Shown: one piece after another, positions 35,566 through 45,184 of the stretch
How positions within the stretch are numbered: position 1 is the stretch's first letter
Layout: each line of letters opens with the position of its first letter
Assembly (NCBI RefSeq): GCF_001422045.1
Contig: NZ_LMLW01000001.1
Coordinates: 504,972-568,971, forward strand
Source: Sphingomonas sp. Leaf242
GTDB lineage: Bacteria > Pseudomonadota > Alphaproteobacteria > Sphingomonadales > Sphingomonadaceae
Reading direction: 5' to 3'
Length of the DNA: 64,000 nucleotides
Notes under the pieces: generated by a model
Told to the model about the DNA's origin: nothing
The model's database searches: none
The model's input: the letters and a program-made list of their open reading frames with translations, nothing else
Position numbers and translations under genes: made by a program

Positions 35566-37629
35566 TCATGCGCGTGCGAGTGGCGGTTCGGACCATGACG
35601 AGCGTCCGGTTTCCAGTCTTCCGGCGATCCGGCGGCGGAAGGCGGGATCGGCGGGGGCGGTGACGAGGATATCGTACCAGCCGCCGGTCTCGGCGAGCGA
35701 CAACGGATGAGGCCGCCCGTCGCCACGCCAGCTGCGATGCGCCTCGGTATGGCGCAGCGAGACGGCCTTCAGACCTAGCGGCACCGTCACCGAAAGCGTT
35801 TCGCGCGCCGGCTCGAACCGCCACGACACGGCTTTGGCGATCTTTTGCCCGGCGAAGTGGCGATGAAAGCCGTTCGGGCCGAGCAGCCACAGATCGTAGC
35901 GTCCTTCGTCGTCGAGCGGCCATGTCGCCGCGATGCGATCACCGGCGGCGAGCGTGTAGCGCCGTGGGATACGATCGAGCCGGTGGCGATCGTAGACGTG
36001 GACGACCGCCGGCGCGCCGCCACAGGCAAGGTCGAGCGTAATCCCCGCCGCGCCGATCTGTGCGACCGTCACGTCCAGATCATAAGGGAGCGCGCGCGAG
36101 GGTCGGATACCGGGTTCCTGCGGCGGGCGCGCACCGGCCGCGGGCGCGCGCGGATCGGGTTGCCCCTTCAGGGCGGCGGCGCGTGCGGCGCTCGCGCGCG
36201 GGTCGGGCAGCGGGGCAGGGGCTGCGTCGTTGGCGCGCCTGAAGTCGAACGCCGAGGTCAGGTCGCCGCACACCGCGCGGCGCCAGGCCGAGATGTTGGG
36301 TTCGGCCACGCCGAAGCGCGTTTCGAGGAAGCGGATCACCGAGGTGTGATCGAACACCTGCGAATTGACCCAGCCGCCGCGGCTCCACGGCGAGACGACG
36401 TAGCACGGTACGCGCGGGCCCAGACCATAGGGGCCGCCGCGACATTCGGGTGTATCGGCCTTCGCCTCGCCGGGGCTGGCGACATGGTGATAGTCGGCGG
36501 CGGTGGCGATGCTCGATGCGCCCGCGAAACCGCCCGGCGCGCTGGCGTCGGGCGAGGGCGGGGCGGGCGGCGGTACGTGATCGAAGAAGCCGTCATTCTC
36601 GTCGAACATCACGAACAGCGCGGTCCGCGCCCAGGTTTTCGGGTCGGCGGTCAGCGCATCGAGCACCGCGGCGGTATAGGCTGCGCCCTGCGCCGGGCTC
36701 GACGGGCCGGGATGCTCGGACCCGGCCGCATTCGCGATGATCCACGATACCTGCGGCAGCGTCCCGCCGACGACATCGGCGCGCAACCGGTCGAGCCCGT
36801 GCGTGGTCATCGCGCGATCGTGCAGCGCCGAGCCGGGCGCCGCACCGCGATAGGCGGCGAACCCGGCCAGCGGGTTGTCGGTGAAATTGTCCGCCATGTC
36901 CTGGTAGATCCGCCAGTCGATGCCGGCGGCCTGCAATCGCTCGGGATAGGTGGTCCAGCGATAGCCCTCGGGCCAGCCCCCATCGGCGGGCAGGCTGTCG
37001 TGCGAATTGCCGATCGCGGGGCCACCGTGCGTACCGGCGGGGTCGTTGGTGCCGGTCCACAGCATGATGCGGTTGGTGTTGGTGCCGGTCTGGATCGCGG
37101 CGTGATACGCGTCGCAGATCGTGAATGCCTCGGCGAGCGCGAACTGGAAGGGCAGGTCGGCGCGCGCGAAATGGCCGAGCGAGCGTTCGGTCTTGGCCGC
37201 GGGCCAGCGCGCCATCCGGCCGTGATCCCACGCCGCCTGCGCATCGGGCCAGGTGTGCGGGGTGCCCGCCATGCGCATCAGCGCGAAATGCTCCTCGGTC
37301 GACAGATGAAATGGCGCAACGTGGCGACCATCCGCCGTTTCCTGCGACCAAATGTCGCGATTTCCTGGCCTTTTAACGGGGAGCGGAATGGGCAGCGGAT
37401 CGGCAAAGCCGCGAACGCCGCGCAAGGTGCCGAAATAATGATCGAAGCCGCGATTCTCCTGCATCAGGATCACGACGTGATCGACATCGGTTATCGTGCC
37501 GGTGCGGATATCGGCGGGGATCGCGAGCGCCCGCCCGATCGCGCTCGAGACGGTACCGGGCAGCACGCCCGTCGTGGCGGCGGCGAGTCCGGCGCCGATC
37601 AGCGTACGGCGGGTGGGATGGTCGATCAT
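35566..37629 (-). CDS. Phospholipase C (PlcH/PlcN-type), Tat-exported
   Basis: 687-residue phosphoesterase of the alkaline-phosphatase-like phospholipase C family. ATG at 37629 gives MIDHPTRRTLIGAGLAAATT, a Tat signal with twin Arg; codons further upstream are unsupported. Metal-site blocks include VILMQENRGFDHYFGTLRGV, NRIMLWTGTND, FVMFDENDGFFDHVPPP and PCYVVSPWSRGGWVN with FDHTSVIRFLE. Two C-terminal beta-sandwich DUF756 domains follow (~480-570, ~590-680; FHRHFAGQ, GWYDILVTA). It hydrolyses phosphocholine lipids or sphingomyelin and typically provides phosphate or choline. No phosphate-starvation box was recognised. Gene stands alone. Confidence 0.92.
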   Translation of the reverse strand: MIDHPTRRTLIGAGLAAATTGVLPGTVSSAIGRALAIPADIRTGTITDVDHVVILMQENRGFDHYFGTLRGVRGFADPLPIPLPVKRPGNRDIWSQETADGRHVAPFHLSTEEHFALMRMAGTPHTWPDAQAAWDHGRMARWPAAKTERSLGHFARADLPFQFALAEAFTICDAYHAAIQTGTNTNRIMLWTGTNDPAGTHGGPAIGNSHDSLPADGGWPEGYRWTTYPERLQAAGIDWRIYQDMADNFTDNPLAGFAAYRGAAPGSALHDRAMTTHGLDRLRADVVGGTLPQVSWIIANAAGSEHPGPSSPAQGAAYTAAVLDALTADPKTWARTALFVMFDENDGFFDHVPPPAPPSPDASAPGGFAGASSIATAADYHHVASPGEAKADTPECRGGPYGLGPRVPCYVVSPWSRGGWVNSQVFDHTSVIRFLETRFGVAEPNISAWRRAVCGDLTSAFDFRRANDAAPAPLPDPRASAARAAALKGQPDPRAPAAGARPPQEPGIRPSRALPYDLDVTVAQIGAAGITLDLACGGAPAVVHVYDRHRLDRIPRRYTLAAGDRIAATWPLDDEGRYDLWLLGPNGFHRHFAGQKIAKAVSWRFEPARETLSVTVPLGLKAVSLRHTEAHRSWRGDGRPHPLSLAETGGWYDILVTAPADPAFRRRIAGRLETGRSSWSEPPLARA

Positions 37630-38089
37630 CGTGGCTCCATCATCAGGTCGAGCCCGGCGAGCGCCGAGTCTCCGCGGACCCGCGCCGAATAGCGCAACGC
37701 GCCTGTCCACGCGATCATAACGGCGGCTGATACGCTGAAATAGCCGATCGCCAGCCTGCGAGAGCCATTGGGTAAGCTGCGAACCGCTTCGCCACGCGTT
37801 AAGGCGGTGTCGTGGGCGCGAGCGGAAAGCCCAAGACGCAGGCAAGGTCCATCGGCGCAGTCACTTATGTCCTGATCAGCAAGCCGAGCGTTCCCGCCGA
37901 TACCCGGAGATCGCGCCCGCCGTGATCGCAGAAGCGATACTGCGCTCCGGCCGAAAAACGACCTAATTTCGGTTAAGATGATTTACTCGGCAAATGGCAT
38001 CGGCGTGCGCAACCTTCAAACTGAACGATGCGTTAACAGCTGAAGGTATCGGTCTGTCTTGAAGACATGTGCATTGGGGTTGGTTTCTA
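37630..38089. other. Intergenic region before the glycosyltransferase cluster
   Basis: 460 bp between divergent phospholipase C and SPS-like genes. The right 120 bp are notably AT-richer than the surroundings and likely contain the promoter. No gene, strong palindrome or RNA was recognised. Confidence 0.5.
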
Positions 38090-40120
38090 TTGTTTATTAT
38101 GGCGATCGCCCTCGGTGGATGTTTGAAGGGGCCGCCGATCGAGTTTGGCCTTACCGAGGACACCGGCGGACATATCACCTACGCGCTGGGTGCGGCGCTG
38201 GCGTTGGCGGCGCGCGATGATGTCGACACGGTTGAAATTGTCACGCGGCTGATCGAAGACGATGACCTCGGCGTCGCCTATGCCGTGCCGTACGAGCCGG
38301 TATCGGCGAAGCTCGGAATCCGGCGTATCGCGACCGCGAACCGTCGCTATCTCGGCAAGGGGACCGGCGCTGCCGGCCGCCCGGCCTTCGCGCAGGCGTT
38401 GATCGACCATATCGAGACGCTCAAGCGGCGTCCCGATGTGATCCACGCGCACTTCGCCGACGCTGCCGACGTCGCCATGCTGGTCCGCGAGCGTTTCGGC
38501 ATCCCTTTCATCTATACCGCGCATTCGCTCGGCATCGAGAAGGCAGGGTGTTCGTCCGGCTCGAACGGGACGCTGGCGCCGCGGATCGCCGAAGAGGATC
38601 GCGCGATCTCCGCCGCCGACGCGATCATCGCGTCCTCGCGCGACGAGGCCGAGCGGCAGTTGATGCTGTATCCATCGGCCTGTCCTGCGAAGATCCACTG
38701 CGTGCCGCCCGGCGCGGGGCTTGCGGATAGCGCACCGGCAGACCCGACCAGAGCGAGGGCCTTGATCGCGCCGTTCCTGAGGGCAGTCGACAAGCCGATC
38801 ATCCTCGCTATCGCGCGTCCCGTCGCCAAGAAGAACCTGGTCGGGCTGATCGATCTGTTCGCGTCCGACGCGCGGCTCCGCGATCGCGCCAATCTCGTCA
38901 TCGTCGCCGGGCTGCGCGACGGGCCCGATACCGGTGAGGACGAACAGCGGGCGGTCATCGGCGGGCTGCTGGCCGGGCTCGACAGGCACGACCTCTACGG
39001 GACGCTCGCCTTGCCCAAGCGCCATACCGCGGGCGATGTCGCCTCGCTCTATGCGCTCGCGCAGGAAACGGGCGGGGTCTTCGTCAACCCGGCGTTGACC
39101 GAGCCTTACGGTCTGACGCTGACGGAGGCCGCCTTACATGGTCTGCCGGTTGTGGCGACCTGTCACGGCGGTCCGGCCGACATTGTCGCAAGACTGGGTC
39201 ACGGCACGGTCGCGGACCCGCGCGACCATGCCAGCTTTGCCGGTGCGATCAACGCGCTGCTCGACGATCGGATCGCCTGGAAGCGCGCCTCCCGAGCCGG
39301 GCGCGTGAACGCTCGGATGCTCGACTGGAACGGCTATGCCGCGCGCTTCGTCGCGATCGTCGATGGTCTTCGCGCGATCCGGACGGTGCAGCCGCGCCCA
39401 TCGCGGCTGCTGCTGTGCGATATCGACAACACGCTGACCGGATGCACGGTCGGCGCGCTCAGCATGGCGGCGTATTTGAAGACGCAGCCGAACCTCGCCT
39501 TCGGGGTCGCGACCGGGCGGTCGTTGCAGGAAGCGGAGCGGTTGCTCGGGGAATGGGGGCAGCCTGCGCCCGCGGTCCTCGTCACGTCGGTGGGTGCCGA
39601 GATCTATTGGCGCGACGGTGCGCGGCTGATCGCCGATGCCGACTATAGCGCGCATATCGACGCAGGCTGGGAGGCCGATGCGGTCGACCGGCGAGTCTGT
39701 GGGTTGGCGGGTGTCGAGCGGCAGCCGGCGGTCGAACAGCGGCGTCACAAGCGCAGCTATTTCGCCGAAGAGCCCGCGGTGGTCGCGGCCATCCGCGCGG
39801 CGGTGGCCGACCTTCCGGTACGCGTCATCCACAGTCACGGCCGTCTGCTCGACATCGTTCCCGAGCGCGCGGGCAAGGGCGCGGCGATGACGTGGGTAGC
39901 AGGCAAGCTGGGGATCGCGCGCGATCACGTCTATGCCGCGGGCGACAGCGGCAACGATCTCGATATGCTCTCGATCTGCCGCAACGGCATTCTCGTCGCC
40001 AATCACAGCAGCGAGCTTGCCGGGCTTGTCGGACGCCCCACCATCTATCTCGCGCGGGGGGCGCATGCCGCCGGTATCGTCGAGGGTATGCGCGCCTTCG
40101 CGATGGAACGCGCGGCATGA
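38090..40120 (+). CDS. Sucrose-phosphate synthase-like GT4 fused to HAD phosphatase
   Basis: About 676 residues. The GT4 domain (~1-440) shows the sucrose-phosphate synthase pattern: IALGGCLKGPPIEFG, LTEDTGGHITYALGAALALA, HAHFADAADVA, FIYTAHSLGIEKAG and the EPYGLTLTEAALHGLPVVATCHGG nucleotide-sugar site. The HAD-IIB domain (~445-676) has CDIDNTLTG and GDSGNDLDML, as in sucrose-phosphate phosphatase. The pair could make and dephosphorylate a disaccharide phosphate. The start is uncertain: TTG 38090 (MFIMAIALGG) with GGGG ten bases before is my choice; ATG 38099 and GTG 38069 are alternatives. Product may be sucrose or a related glycoside; coupled (ATGA) to a second glycosyltransferase. Confidence 0.87.
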   Translation: MFIMAIALGGCLKGPPIEFGLTEDTGGHITYALGAALALAARDDVDTVEIVTRLIEDDDLGVAYAVPYEPVSAKLGIRRIATANRRYLGKGTGAAGRPAFAQALIDHIETLKRRPDVIHAHFADAADVAMLVRERFGIPFIYTAHSLGIEKAGCSSGSNGTLAPRIAEEDRAISAADAIIASSRDEAERQLMLYPSACPAKIHCVPPGAGLADSAPADPTRARALIAPFLRAVDKPIILAIARPVAKKNLVGLIDLFASDARLRDRANLVIVAGLRDGPDTGEDEQRAVIGGLLAGLDRHDLYGTLALPKRHTAGDVASLYALAQETGGVFVNPALTEPYGLTLTEAALHGLPVVATCHGGPADIVARLGHGTVADPRDHASFAGAINALLDDRIAWKRASRAGRVNARMLDWNGYAARFVAIVDGLRAIRTVQPRPSRLLLCDIDNTLTGCTVGALSMAAYLKTQPNLAFGVATGRSLQEAERLLGEWGQPAPAVLVTSVGAEIYWRDGARLIADADYSAHIDAGWEADAVDRRVCGLAGVERQPAVEQRRHKRSYFAEEPAVVAAIRAAVADLPVRVIHSHGRLLDIVPERAGKGAAMTWVAGKLGIARDHVYAAGDSGNDLDMLSICRNGILVANHSSELAGLVGRPTIYLARGAHAAGIVEGMRAFAMERAA

Positions 40121-41289
40121 CGCGGCCGATCGGGTATTTCGTCCATCATCAGGGGCGCGGCCATGCCGAGCGCGCGGCGGCGATCGTCAACGCGTTGCCT
40201 GCCGACCGGCCGGTGGTGCTGTTCTCGGCAAGGGCCGACATCTTCCCGCCGCTCGCGTCGAACGTGACGATCCGCACGATCCCGTCGCTGTTCGAAGTGA
40301 CGGGCGACGAACCGATCGGACTGGCGAATGTTCGCACGCCGTCCAGCCTTCACTGCGCGCCGCTCGGGTGGAAGAGCATCACGCATGCGGTCGCGACGAT
40401 CGCGACCTGGTTCGACGCGGCCCGTCCTGCCCTGTTCGTCACCGACGTCTCGGCGGAACTCGCGCTGCTCGCACGGATCGCGTCGGTCCCGTGCGTCAGC
40501 GTCCTCCAGCACGGCGACCGCAGCGATGCCGGGCATATGGCGGCGTATGAATCCGCGCTGGGCATATTGGCGCCCTATTCGGCATCGCTCGAGCAGCCGG
40601 GGCGGCCGGACTGGATGCTTGCCAAGACGCATTACGCCCCCGGCGTCGGGGTGGAGATCGACCCGATCGACCGGAGCGCGGCACGGACCGCGCTCGGCCT
40701 GCCGCTCGACGCCGAGATCGTCGTCGTCGTCGCCGGCAGTGGTGGCAATGGTACGCCCGCGACGCCGCTCACGCTGGGTGCGCGCGCCGAACCGGACACG
40801 CTCTGGCTGACGATCGGCGCGGTCGAGCAGGAGTGGCACGCCACCGCGCCCGGTAACCTGCGGCATCTCGGCTGGGTCGACACCCCGGCGCTGTCTATCG
40901 CGGCGGCGGACCGGGTCGTATCGTCGGCGGGCAATACGACGGTGCACATGATCGCGGCGATCGGCCGGCCTTGGATCGTGGTTCCCGAATGGCGCTATTT
41001 CGACGAACAGCTCTGGAAGGCGCGAACGCTCGATCAGGCGGGCGCGGCGACGATGCTCGAGCATTGGCCGTCGCATGCCGGCGCGTGGATGGACGCCTGG
41101 ACCCGCGCCGCGACGCTCGACCTGTCCCGGCAACACGCGCTGTATGCCGCCGATGCCGCGCGGGAGGCGGCATCGTGGCTTGCCAAGGTCGCGGACGACG
41201 CCTGGGCGCAGCCGGTCGTCGCGCTGCCGCCCGATCCTGCACCTGCCTCGACTGAACTTGCACACTCTACCCACCATGCGAAAGCCTGA
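40117..41289 (+). CDS. GT-B glycosyltransferase, MurG/GT28-like
   Basis: 390 residues, start ATG overlapping the preceding stop (ATGA). The N-terminus IGYFVHHQGRGHAERAAAIV is the glycan-acceptor loop of GT-B enzymes related to MurG and UDP-glycosyltransferases. Further features are VTDVSAELALLARIASVP, VVVVAGSGGNG, LGWVDTPALSIAAADRVVSSAGNTTVHMIAAIGRPWIVVPEWRYFDEQ, where the SAGNTT and late acidic residues mark the nucleotide-sugar site. No membrane segment. It sits within a run of four glycosyltransferases, so it probably extends or transfers a product related to that of the SPS-like enzyme. Donor and acceptor are unknown. Confidence 0.75.
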   Translation: MTRPIGYFVHHQGRGHAERAAAIVNALPADRPVVLFSARADIFPPLASNVTIRTIPSLFEVTGDEPIGLANVRTPSSLHCAPLGWKSITHAVATIATWFDAARPALFVTDVSAELALLARIASVPCVSVLQHGDRSDAGHMAAYESALGILAPYSASLEQPGRPDWMLAKTHYAPGVGVEIDPIDRSAARTALGLPLDAEIVVVVAGSGGNGTPATPLTLGARAEPDTLWLTIGAVEQEWHATAPGNLRHLGWVDTPALSIAAADRVVSSAGNTTVHMIAAIGRPWIVVPEWRYFDEQLWKARTLDQAGAATMLEHWPSHAGAWMDAWTRAATLDLSRQHALYAADAAREAASWLAKVADDAWAQPVVALPPDPAPASTELAHSTHHAKA

Positions 41290-42202
41290 CATGACCGTCT
41301 CGATCTGTACCCTCGCGCATGACCGTGCGGCCCACCTCGCCAATGTCGTCCGGGCGCTCGACATGCAGACGACGGCGCCCGACGAACTCGTGATCGCGGT
41401 GATGCAGGCCGACGCGTACGACCTGCCCGAGACGCGGTTTCCGATCCGGCAGATCATGATCGGCGCCGACGGTATTCCGCTGGCCGCGGCGCGCAATGCG
41501 GCAGCGCGGGCGGCGCAGGGCGAACAGCTGATCTTCCTCGATGTCGACTGCATCCCGGCGCCATCGCTCGTCGCGGACTATCTGGCGCAGCTGGGGGCGG
41601 TCGATGCGGTGCTGATGGGCGAGGTGCTGTACCTGCCATCGGGTGCGACCGCGGAGGGGCTCGATTTCGCGCGGTTCGCCGCGCTCGGCGTCAAGCATTC
41701 CGAGCGGGCAGGGCCCCCCGTCGAGGCCTTGGGTGACTGCACCGACTATCGCTGTTTCTGGTCGCTCAACTTCGCGATGCGGCGCGCGACGTTTCTTGCA
41801 CTCGGCGGGTTCGACGAGCGGTATGTCGGCTATGGCGGCGAGGATACCGATTTCGGGCGGGTCGCGATGACCGCGGGCATCCCTATCCACTGGGTCCGCG
41901 GCGCGCGCGTCTATCACCAATATCATCCGCACCACATGCCCCCGGTCCATCATGTCGACAGCGTGATCGCCAATGCCGCGCGCTTTCGCGACAAATGGGG
42001 GCATTTCACCATGGAGCATTGGCTGAAGGCCTTCACGCTCATGGGGTTGATAACGCTGCGCGAAGGCGAGCATGTGCGGCTGCGCACCGTGTCCGAGGAG
42101 GATCTCGCTTTGACCCGGCAACAGGTCGACCAGCCCTATGCGAGTACCTCCGTGGTGCTGGCGCAACTCGAGGCGCGGGCGCCAGCGATCGCGGCCGCAT
42201 AG
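41276..42202 (+). CDS. GT2 family glycosyltransferase
   Basis: About 308 residues of GT-A fold. Two starts are plausible: ATG 41276, overlapping the previous gene by 14 bp, or ATG 41291 (MTVSICTLAHDRAAHL). The donor site shows VSICTLAHDR, QLIFLDVDCIPAP (DxD-like), and GYGGEDTDFGRVA (acidic catalytic motif ED). SLNFAMRRATFLALGGFDERY matches the galactosyltransferase-like C-terminal domain of this family (Glyco_transf_7C). Last gene of the rightward run SPS-like, GT-B, GT2. Its 3' end overlaps the convergent GT4 gene by 67 bp, both frames coding. Confidence 0.85.
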   Translation: MRKPDMTVSICTLAHDRAAHLANVVRALDMQTTAPDELVIAVMQADAYDLPETRFPIRQIMIGADGIPLAAARNAAARAAQGEQLIFLDVDCIPAPSLVADYLAQLGAVDAVLMGEVLYLPSGATAEGLDFARFAALGVKHSERAGPPVEALGDCTDYRCFWSLNFAMRRATFLALGGFDERYVGYGGEDTDFGRVAMTAGIPIHWVRGARVYHQYHPHHMPPVHHVDSVIANAARFRDKWGHFTMEHWLKAFTLMGLITLREGEHVRLRTVSEEDLALTRQQVDQPYASTSVVLAQLEARAPAIAAA

Positions 42203-43302
42203 GCGCGTTCATAGCCCTCGACCATCGCGGTCAGCGAGAACAGCCGGGTCACCCGGTCGCGGCATGCGGCGCGCGGGATCGCGGCAGCACGGCCAATCGC
42301 CTGCGCGAGCGAGGCGGCGTCGGTCGCCAGCGCGCCGCAATCGCCCACCACCTCGCGTATCGCGCCGCGATCCAGCGCGGCAACGGGAACGCCGCACGCC
42401 AGCGCCTCGGCGGCGATCAGTCCGAACGGCTCGTCCCACATCGGCGTCGATAGCAATACCGATGCCGTGCCGATCGCCTCGACCAGCGCGTCGCCGCCGA
42501 GATGGCCGCGATAGACGCGGGCGTGATCGAGCAGCGGTGCCACCTGGTCGGTGAAATAATCCATGCAGTCGATCGGCCCGACCACGTCCAGCTCGATCCC
42601 GGCCAAAGTCGCCGCCTCGAGCGCGACCGCGGTACCCTTGTTCGGGGTGATACGGCCTGCCCAGATCGCCCGGCCATCGCCGACGGCGTGAAACCGCCAC
42701 CGGGCCGTATCGATGCCGTTGTGAACCACCGACACCGTTGCCGGCGGCGTCGTCCACCAAGTGGCGAGATGCGCGTGCGATGTCACGGTCTGCCGCAGCC
42801 AGTCCGCGCTGGTATCGGCGACCGCGTTCGCCAGGCCGGCAAACGGAGGCACGTGGAGCGACGTCACCATCGCCGTACGGTCGCGCTTCGCCAGGACATG
42901 CAGCGTCGGGTGCATCGTGTTGTTGTGGACGATGTCGTACGCGCCCGCGCCGATCGCCTCCCATGCTTGCCCGAACGCCGCATCCTGGAACGCGGTCAGT
43001 TGCGGCGTGCCATGCCACTGCGCCCAGGGCATGACCGCTTCATAGTGGCGCTCGGCGATCGGGTGCAGAGGCAGCGCAGGGTCACTGTCGCCGCTGGCGA
43101 ACAGCGTGACGTCGTGCCCGCGCGCGACCAGCGCGGTGACGAGTTGATGGCAATGCGCTTCCATGCCACCCATGAACGGCATCGCGATCGGATGCCGCAG
43201 ATGGGCGATGACGGCGATCCGCAAGGGGGCGTGGTGATAGGCTGGCTTAATCGAACCGTCATCGGTGGTCGTCGTGCTGCTGTCGAAATCGTGGCGTGTC
43301 AT
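42136..43302 (-). CDS. GT4 family glycosyltransferase
   Basis: 388 residues of GT-B fold, ATG at 43302 (longer upstream frame unsupported). N-terminal acceptor domain: RIAVIAHLRHPIAMPFMGGMEAHCHQLV; hinge VHNGIDTARW; donor domain GRAIWAGRITPNKGTAVALEAA and MWDEPFGLIAAEALACGVPVAALDRGAIREVV, the EX7E motif of retaining GT4 enzymes. It belongs functionally with the neighbouring rightward transferases though it is transcribed toward them. The 67-bp coding overlap at the 3' ends suggests the pair has long been inherited together. Product unknown. Confidence 0.87.
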   Translation of the reverse strand: MTRHDFDSSTTTTDDGSIKPAYHHAPLRIAVIAHLRHPIAMPFMGGMEAHCHQLVTALVARGHDVTLFASGDSDPALPLHPIAERHYEAVMPWAQWHGTPQLTAFQDAAFGQAWEAIGAGAYDIVHNNTMHPTLHVLAKRDRTAMVTSLHVPPFAGLANAVADTSADWLRQTVTSHAHLATWWTTPPATVSVVHNGIDTARWRFHAVGDGRAIWAGRITPNKGTAVALEAATLAGIELDVVGPIDCMDYFTDQVAPLLDHARVYRGHLGGDALVEAIGTASVLLSTPMWDEPFGLIAAEALACGVPVAALDRGAIREVVGDCGALATDAASLAQAIGRAAAIPRAACRDRVTRLFSLTAMVEGYERAYAAAIAGARASSCASTTEVLA

Positions 43303-43745
43303 AGCGGAGGAACCCACGACCGAAGGGATTGTGCCCGGACGTCGAGTGCGCGCTCGAACCGACCTGCTTGGAACTATCGAACGAGACCGGGCCGACGTCG
43401 AGCAGCCAGTGCCCGCGGGACCTATTTGCGGCCAGCTAGGAAGGCGTTGGGATTGTGCGGTCGCCGCGCTGCTCATCACCGTCGACCGCACTGCGCGTTG
43501 GACCCAAGCTTGCTGCCCGTAGCCATATCCCCGCTCGTGTGTTGTTGCGAATTCGAAGCCGATGACGGTTGGTTCTACAAGGGGACCTATGAAAGGATGT
43601 TCGAAAACGTCCGCTAAGCTCACGGCGGCCTGTTTGGTAGCCTGCTACAGCGTGATCATGCTGACGAGTCAGTGGCTGCCTGGAGGACCTGTCCTACCAT
43701 TACCGCTGGTCTTGCTCGGGGATGGAACGGCGATAGACTTGAACG
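43303..43745. other. Intergenic region
   Basis: 443 bp between the divergent GT4 and membrane-protein genes. A frame beginning ATG at 43590 starts with a signal-like MKGCSKTSAKLTAACLVACY but runs on as an Arg-rich shadow of the next gene; it is not called. No palindrome stands out. Confidence 0.4.
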
Positions 43746-44777
43746 ATGCGACCCCCGAACTCAAACCAGCCGGCGACCAAGGCCGCATGGTCGGCCATTG
43801 CAGCGGGCGATTCCGCGTTTTTGCCAGGCGACGCGCTAGATTCCGCACAGGCAAGGCTGGGTGCTTGGGCCCTCTATCTTGGTCTGTTGGCAAGCGTGGC
43901 CATGCTGATCATCGGTGCGATCTTCGAGATCGGTCCGTTCGCCTGGAGCGAGGGGCTCGTCGATCGTCTGTTCGGGCACGATAGCGTCACGGTGGCCGGG
44001 CTCCCCGTGGTCGCGCTGACCTTGTGGTTGCCGCATGCGGTCCTGCGGTGGCTTCCCCGGCGTCCGGAACGCTCGTTTCTGTGCGGCATGCAGGACGCGC
44101 TCGATCCGAAACGCAATCCAAACTGGCGGTCGCGCTTGCCCACCAGCACGCAGAAAGCGCGGTCTTTGCGCCGCAGCCGCGCAGGTGCGCTTATCGCGGC
44201 GGGGGTTTTCGCCGTAGCCGCGGCGGCCGGCTATGTCCTCTTCGGCCGGACGCCGCCAGATGCGGGCAAACCGTTGCCAAGGCTGACAATAGCGGCACTC
44301 GCCCGCAAAGGTGGGGGCGAGATGCCACGCTATGCACGGCTAGCCGACGCGCTGCCGGGTTACGATCAGGCATGGCTACGGCGCTGGAATACGCGAACGA
44401 GCAGCTACGAGGACTATTACCTGCCGCTCCGCGCGCCTGGCCAATCCCCGACCGATCCGGTCACCGTCGTGATGCTGGCAAGCTATCCCGCCAGCGGAGC
44501 CGGGCCCGAAGCCGATCCGCCGGTCCCGCCGATCGACGGGGCGCTTTCGATGGTGCGCCTGCCGACGTGGATGCGCGCCAGGATGCGGGAGCATGGCTTC
44601 GAATTGGCCGAGAATGCGGTGTTGCTGCGGCGTATGGCGCTGGAGGGGCGTATGCCCGCCGCGGACGACGTCGGGCAGATATTATCGGTTATTTTTGGCG
44701 GTACGCTGACCCTGTGCTGCCTGATGATGGCCTGGCTGTGGACGCGTGCGCTGCGCACGATGCAGCCTGAGCGGTGA
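43746..44777 (+). CDS. Hypothetical multi-span membrane protein
   Basis: 343 residues, no family recognised. Predicted membrane segments lie at about 40-62 (LYLGLLASVAMLIIGAIFEI), 80-98, 147-167 (GALIAAGVFAVAAAAGYVLF) and 316-335 (FGGTLTLCCLMMAWLW), with a soluble, probably periplasmic domain (~170-310) between the last two. That domain has conserved-looking ARLADALPGYDQAWLRRWN and APGQSPTDPVTVVMLASYP segments. Codon usage matches the neighbours, supporting a real gene. A start without a clear ribosome site leaves the N-terminus uncertain. No operon partner. Confidence 0.6.
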   Translation: MRPPNSNQPATKAAWSAIAAGDSAFLPGDALDSAQARLGAWALYLGLLASVAMLIIGAIFEIGPFAWSEGLVDRLFGHDSVTVAGLPVVALTLWLPHAVLRWLPRRPERSFLCGMQDALDPKRNPNWRSRLPTSTQKARSLRRSRAGALIAAGVFAVAAAAGYVLFGRTPPDAGKPLPRLTIAALARKGGGEMPRYARLADALPGYDQAWLRRWNTRTSSYEDYYLPLRAPGQSPTDPVTVVMLASYPASGAGPEADPPVPPIDGALSMVRLPTWMRARMREHGFELAENAVLLRRMALEGRMPAADDVGQILSVIFGGTLTLCCLMMAWLWTRALRTMQPER

Positions 44778-45184
44778 ATGCCGCTACGCCGGCGCGACAA
44801 ATCGGCACCTCTGCCAGAGCCACGCGCAGCGGGGCGGTGTCGATTTCGCGGCTCACCTTGATCCCGCCGAGCTACGCGGAGATGCGCAAGGCTGCAGCAT
44901 GACAGCGGCGTAGATCTCGACGTCTACGCTGATCAGCATCCCCACCTTGCTTCGCTCCACAATCACCAAGGTCGCCGTACCCATGCCGTTGGGCGTTCGC
45001 GGCGAGCGCGGGCGGCGGAAACGATGTCAGTTCGGCAACCAAGGTATGATCAGGATGAACTGATGGTGGTGCCCAAGGATATTTCTCTCGAGGTAGCAAT
45101 GGTCTCGACAGGACCACTTCCGATTGACGAACCGCGACGTCCAATTCAGGATCTTCAACAGCGGTCGAGACCGCCGGGGGTATC
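44778..45184. other. Intergenic region before creD
   Basis: 407 bp with no convincing gene. A CCTTGATCCCGCC...GGCG-type GC-rich segment follows the preceding gene but is not a clean terminator. The creD promoter is presumably near the right end. Confidence 0.4.

Noticed and set aside
38069..38150. Lipoprotein-like start (GTG 38069, LGGC) for the SPS-like protein
   Set aside because: The LGGC is part of the conserved GT4 strand of this family, and a cytoplasmic GT4-HAD enzyme would not be lipidated.
43590..43984. Frame with a signal-like N-terminus before the membrane protein
   Set aside because: Beyond about 50 codons it becomes an Arg-rich shadow of the better supported gene at 43746.
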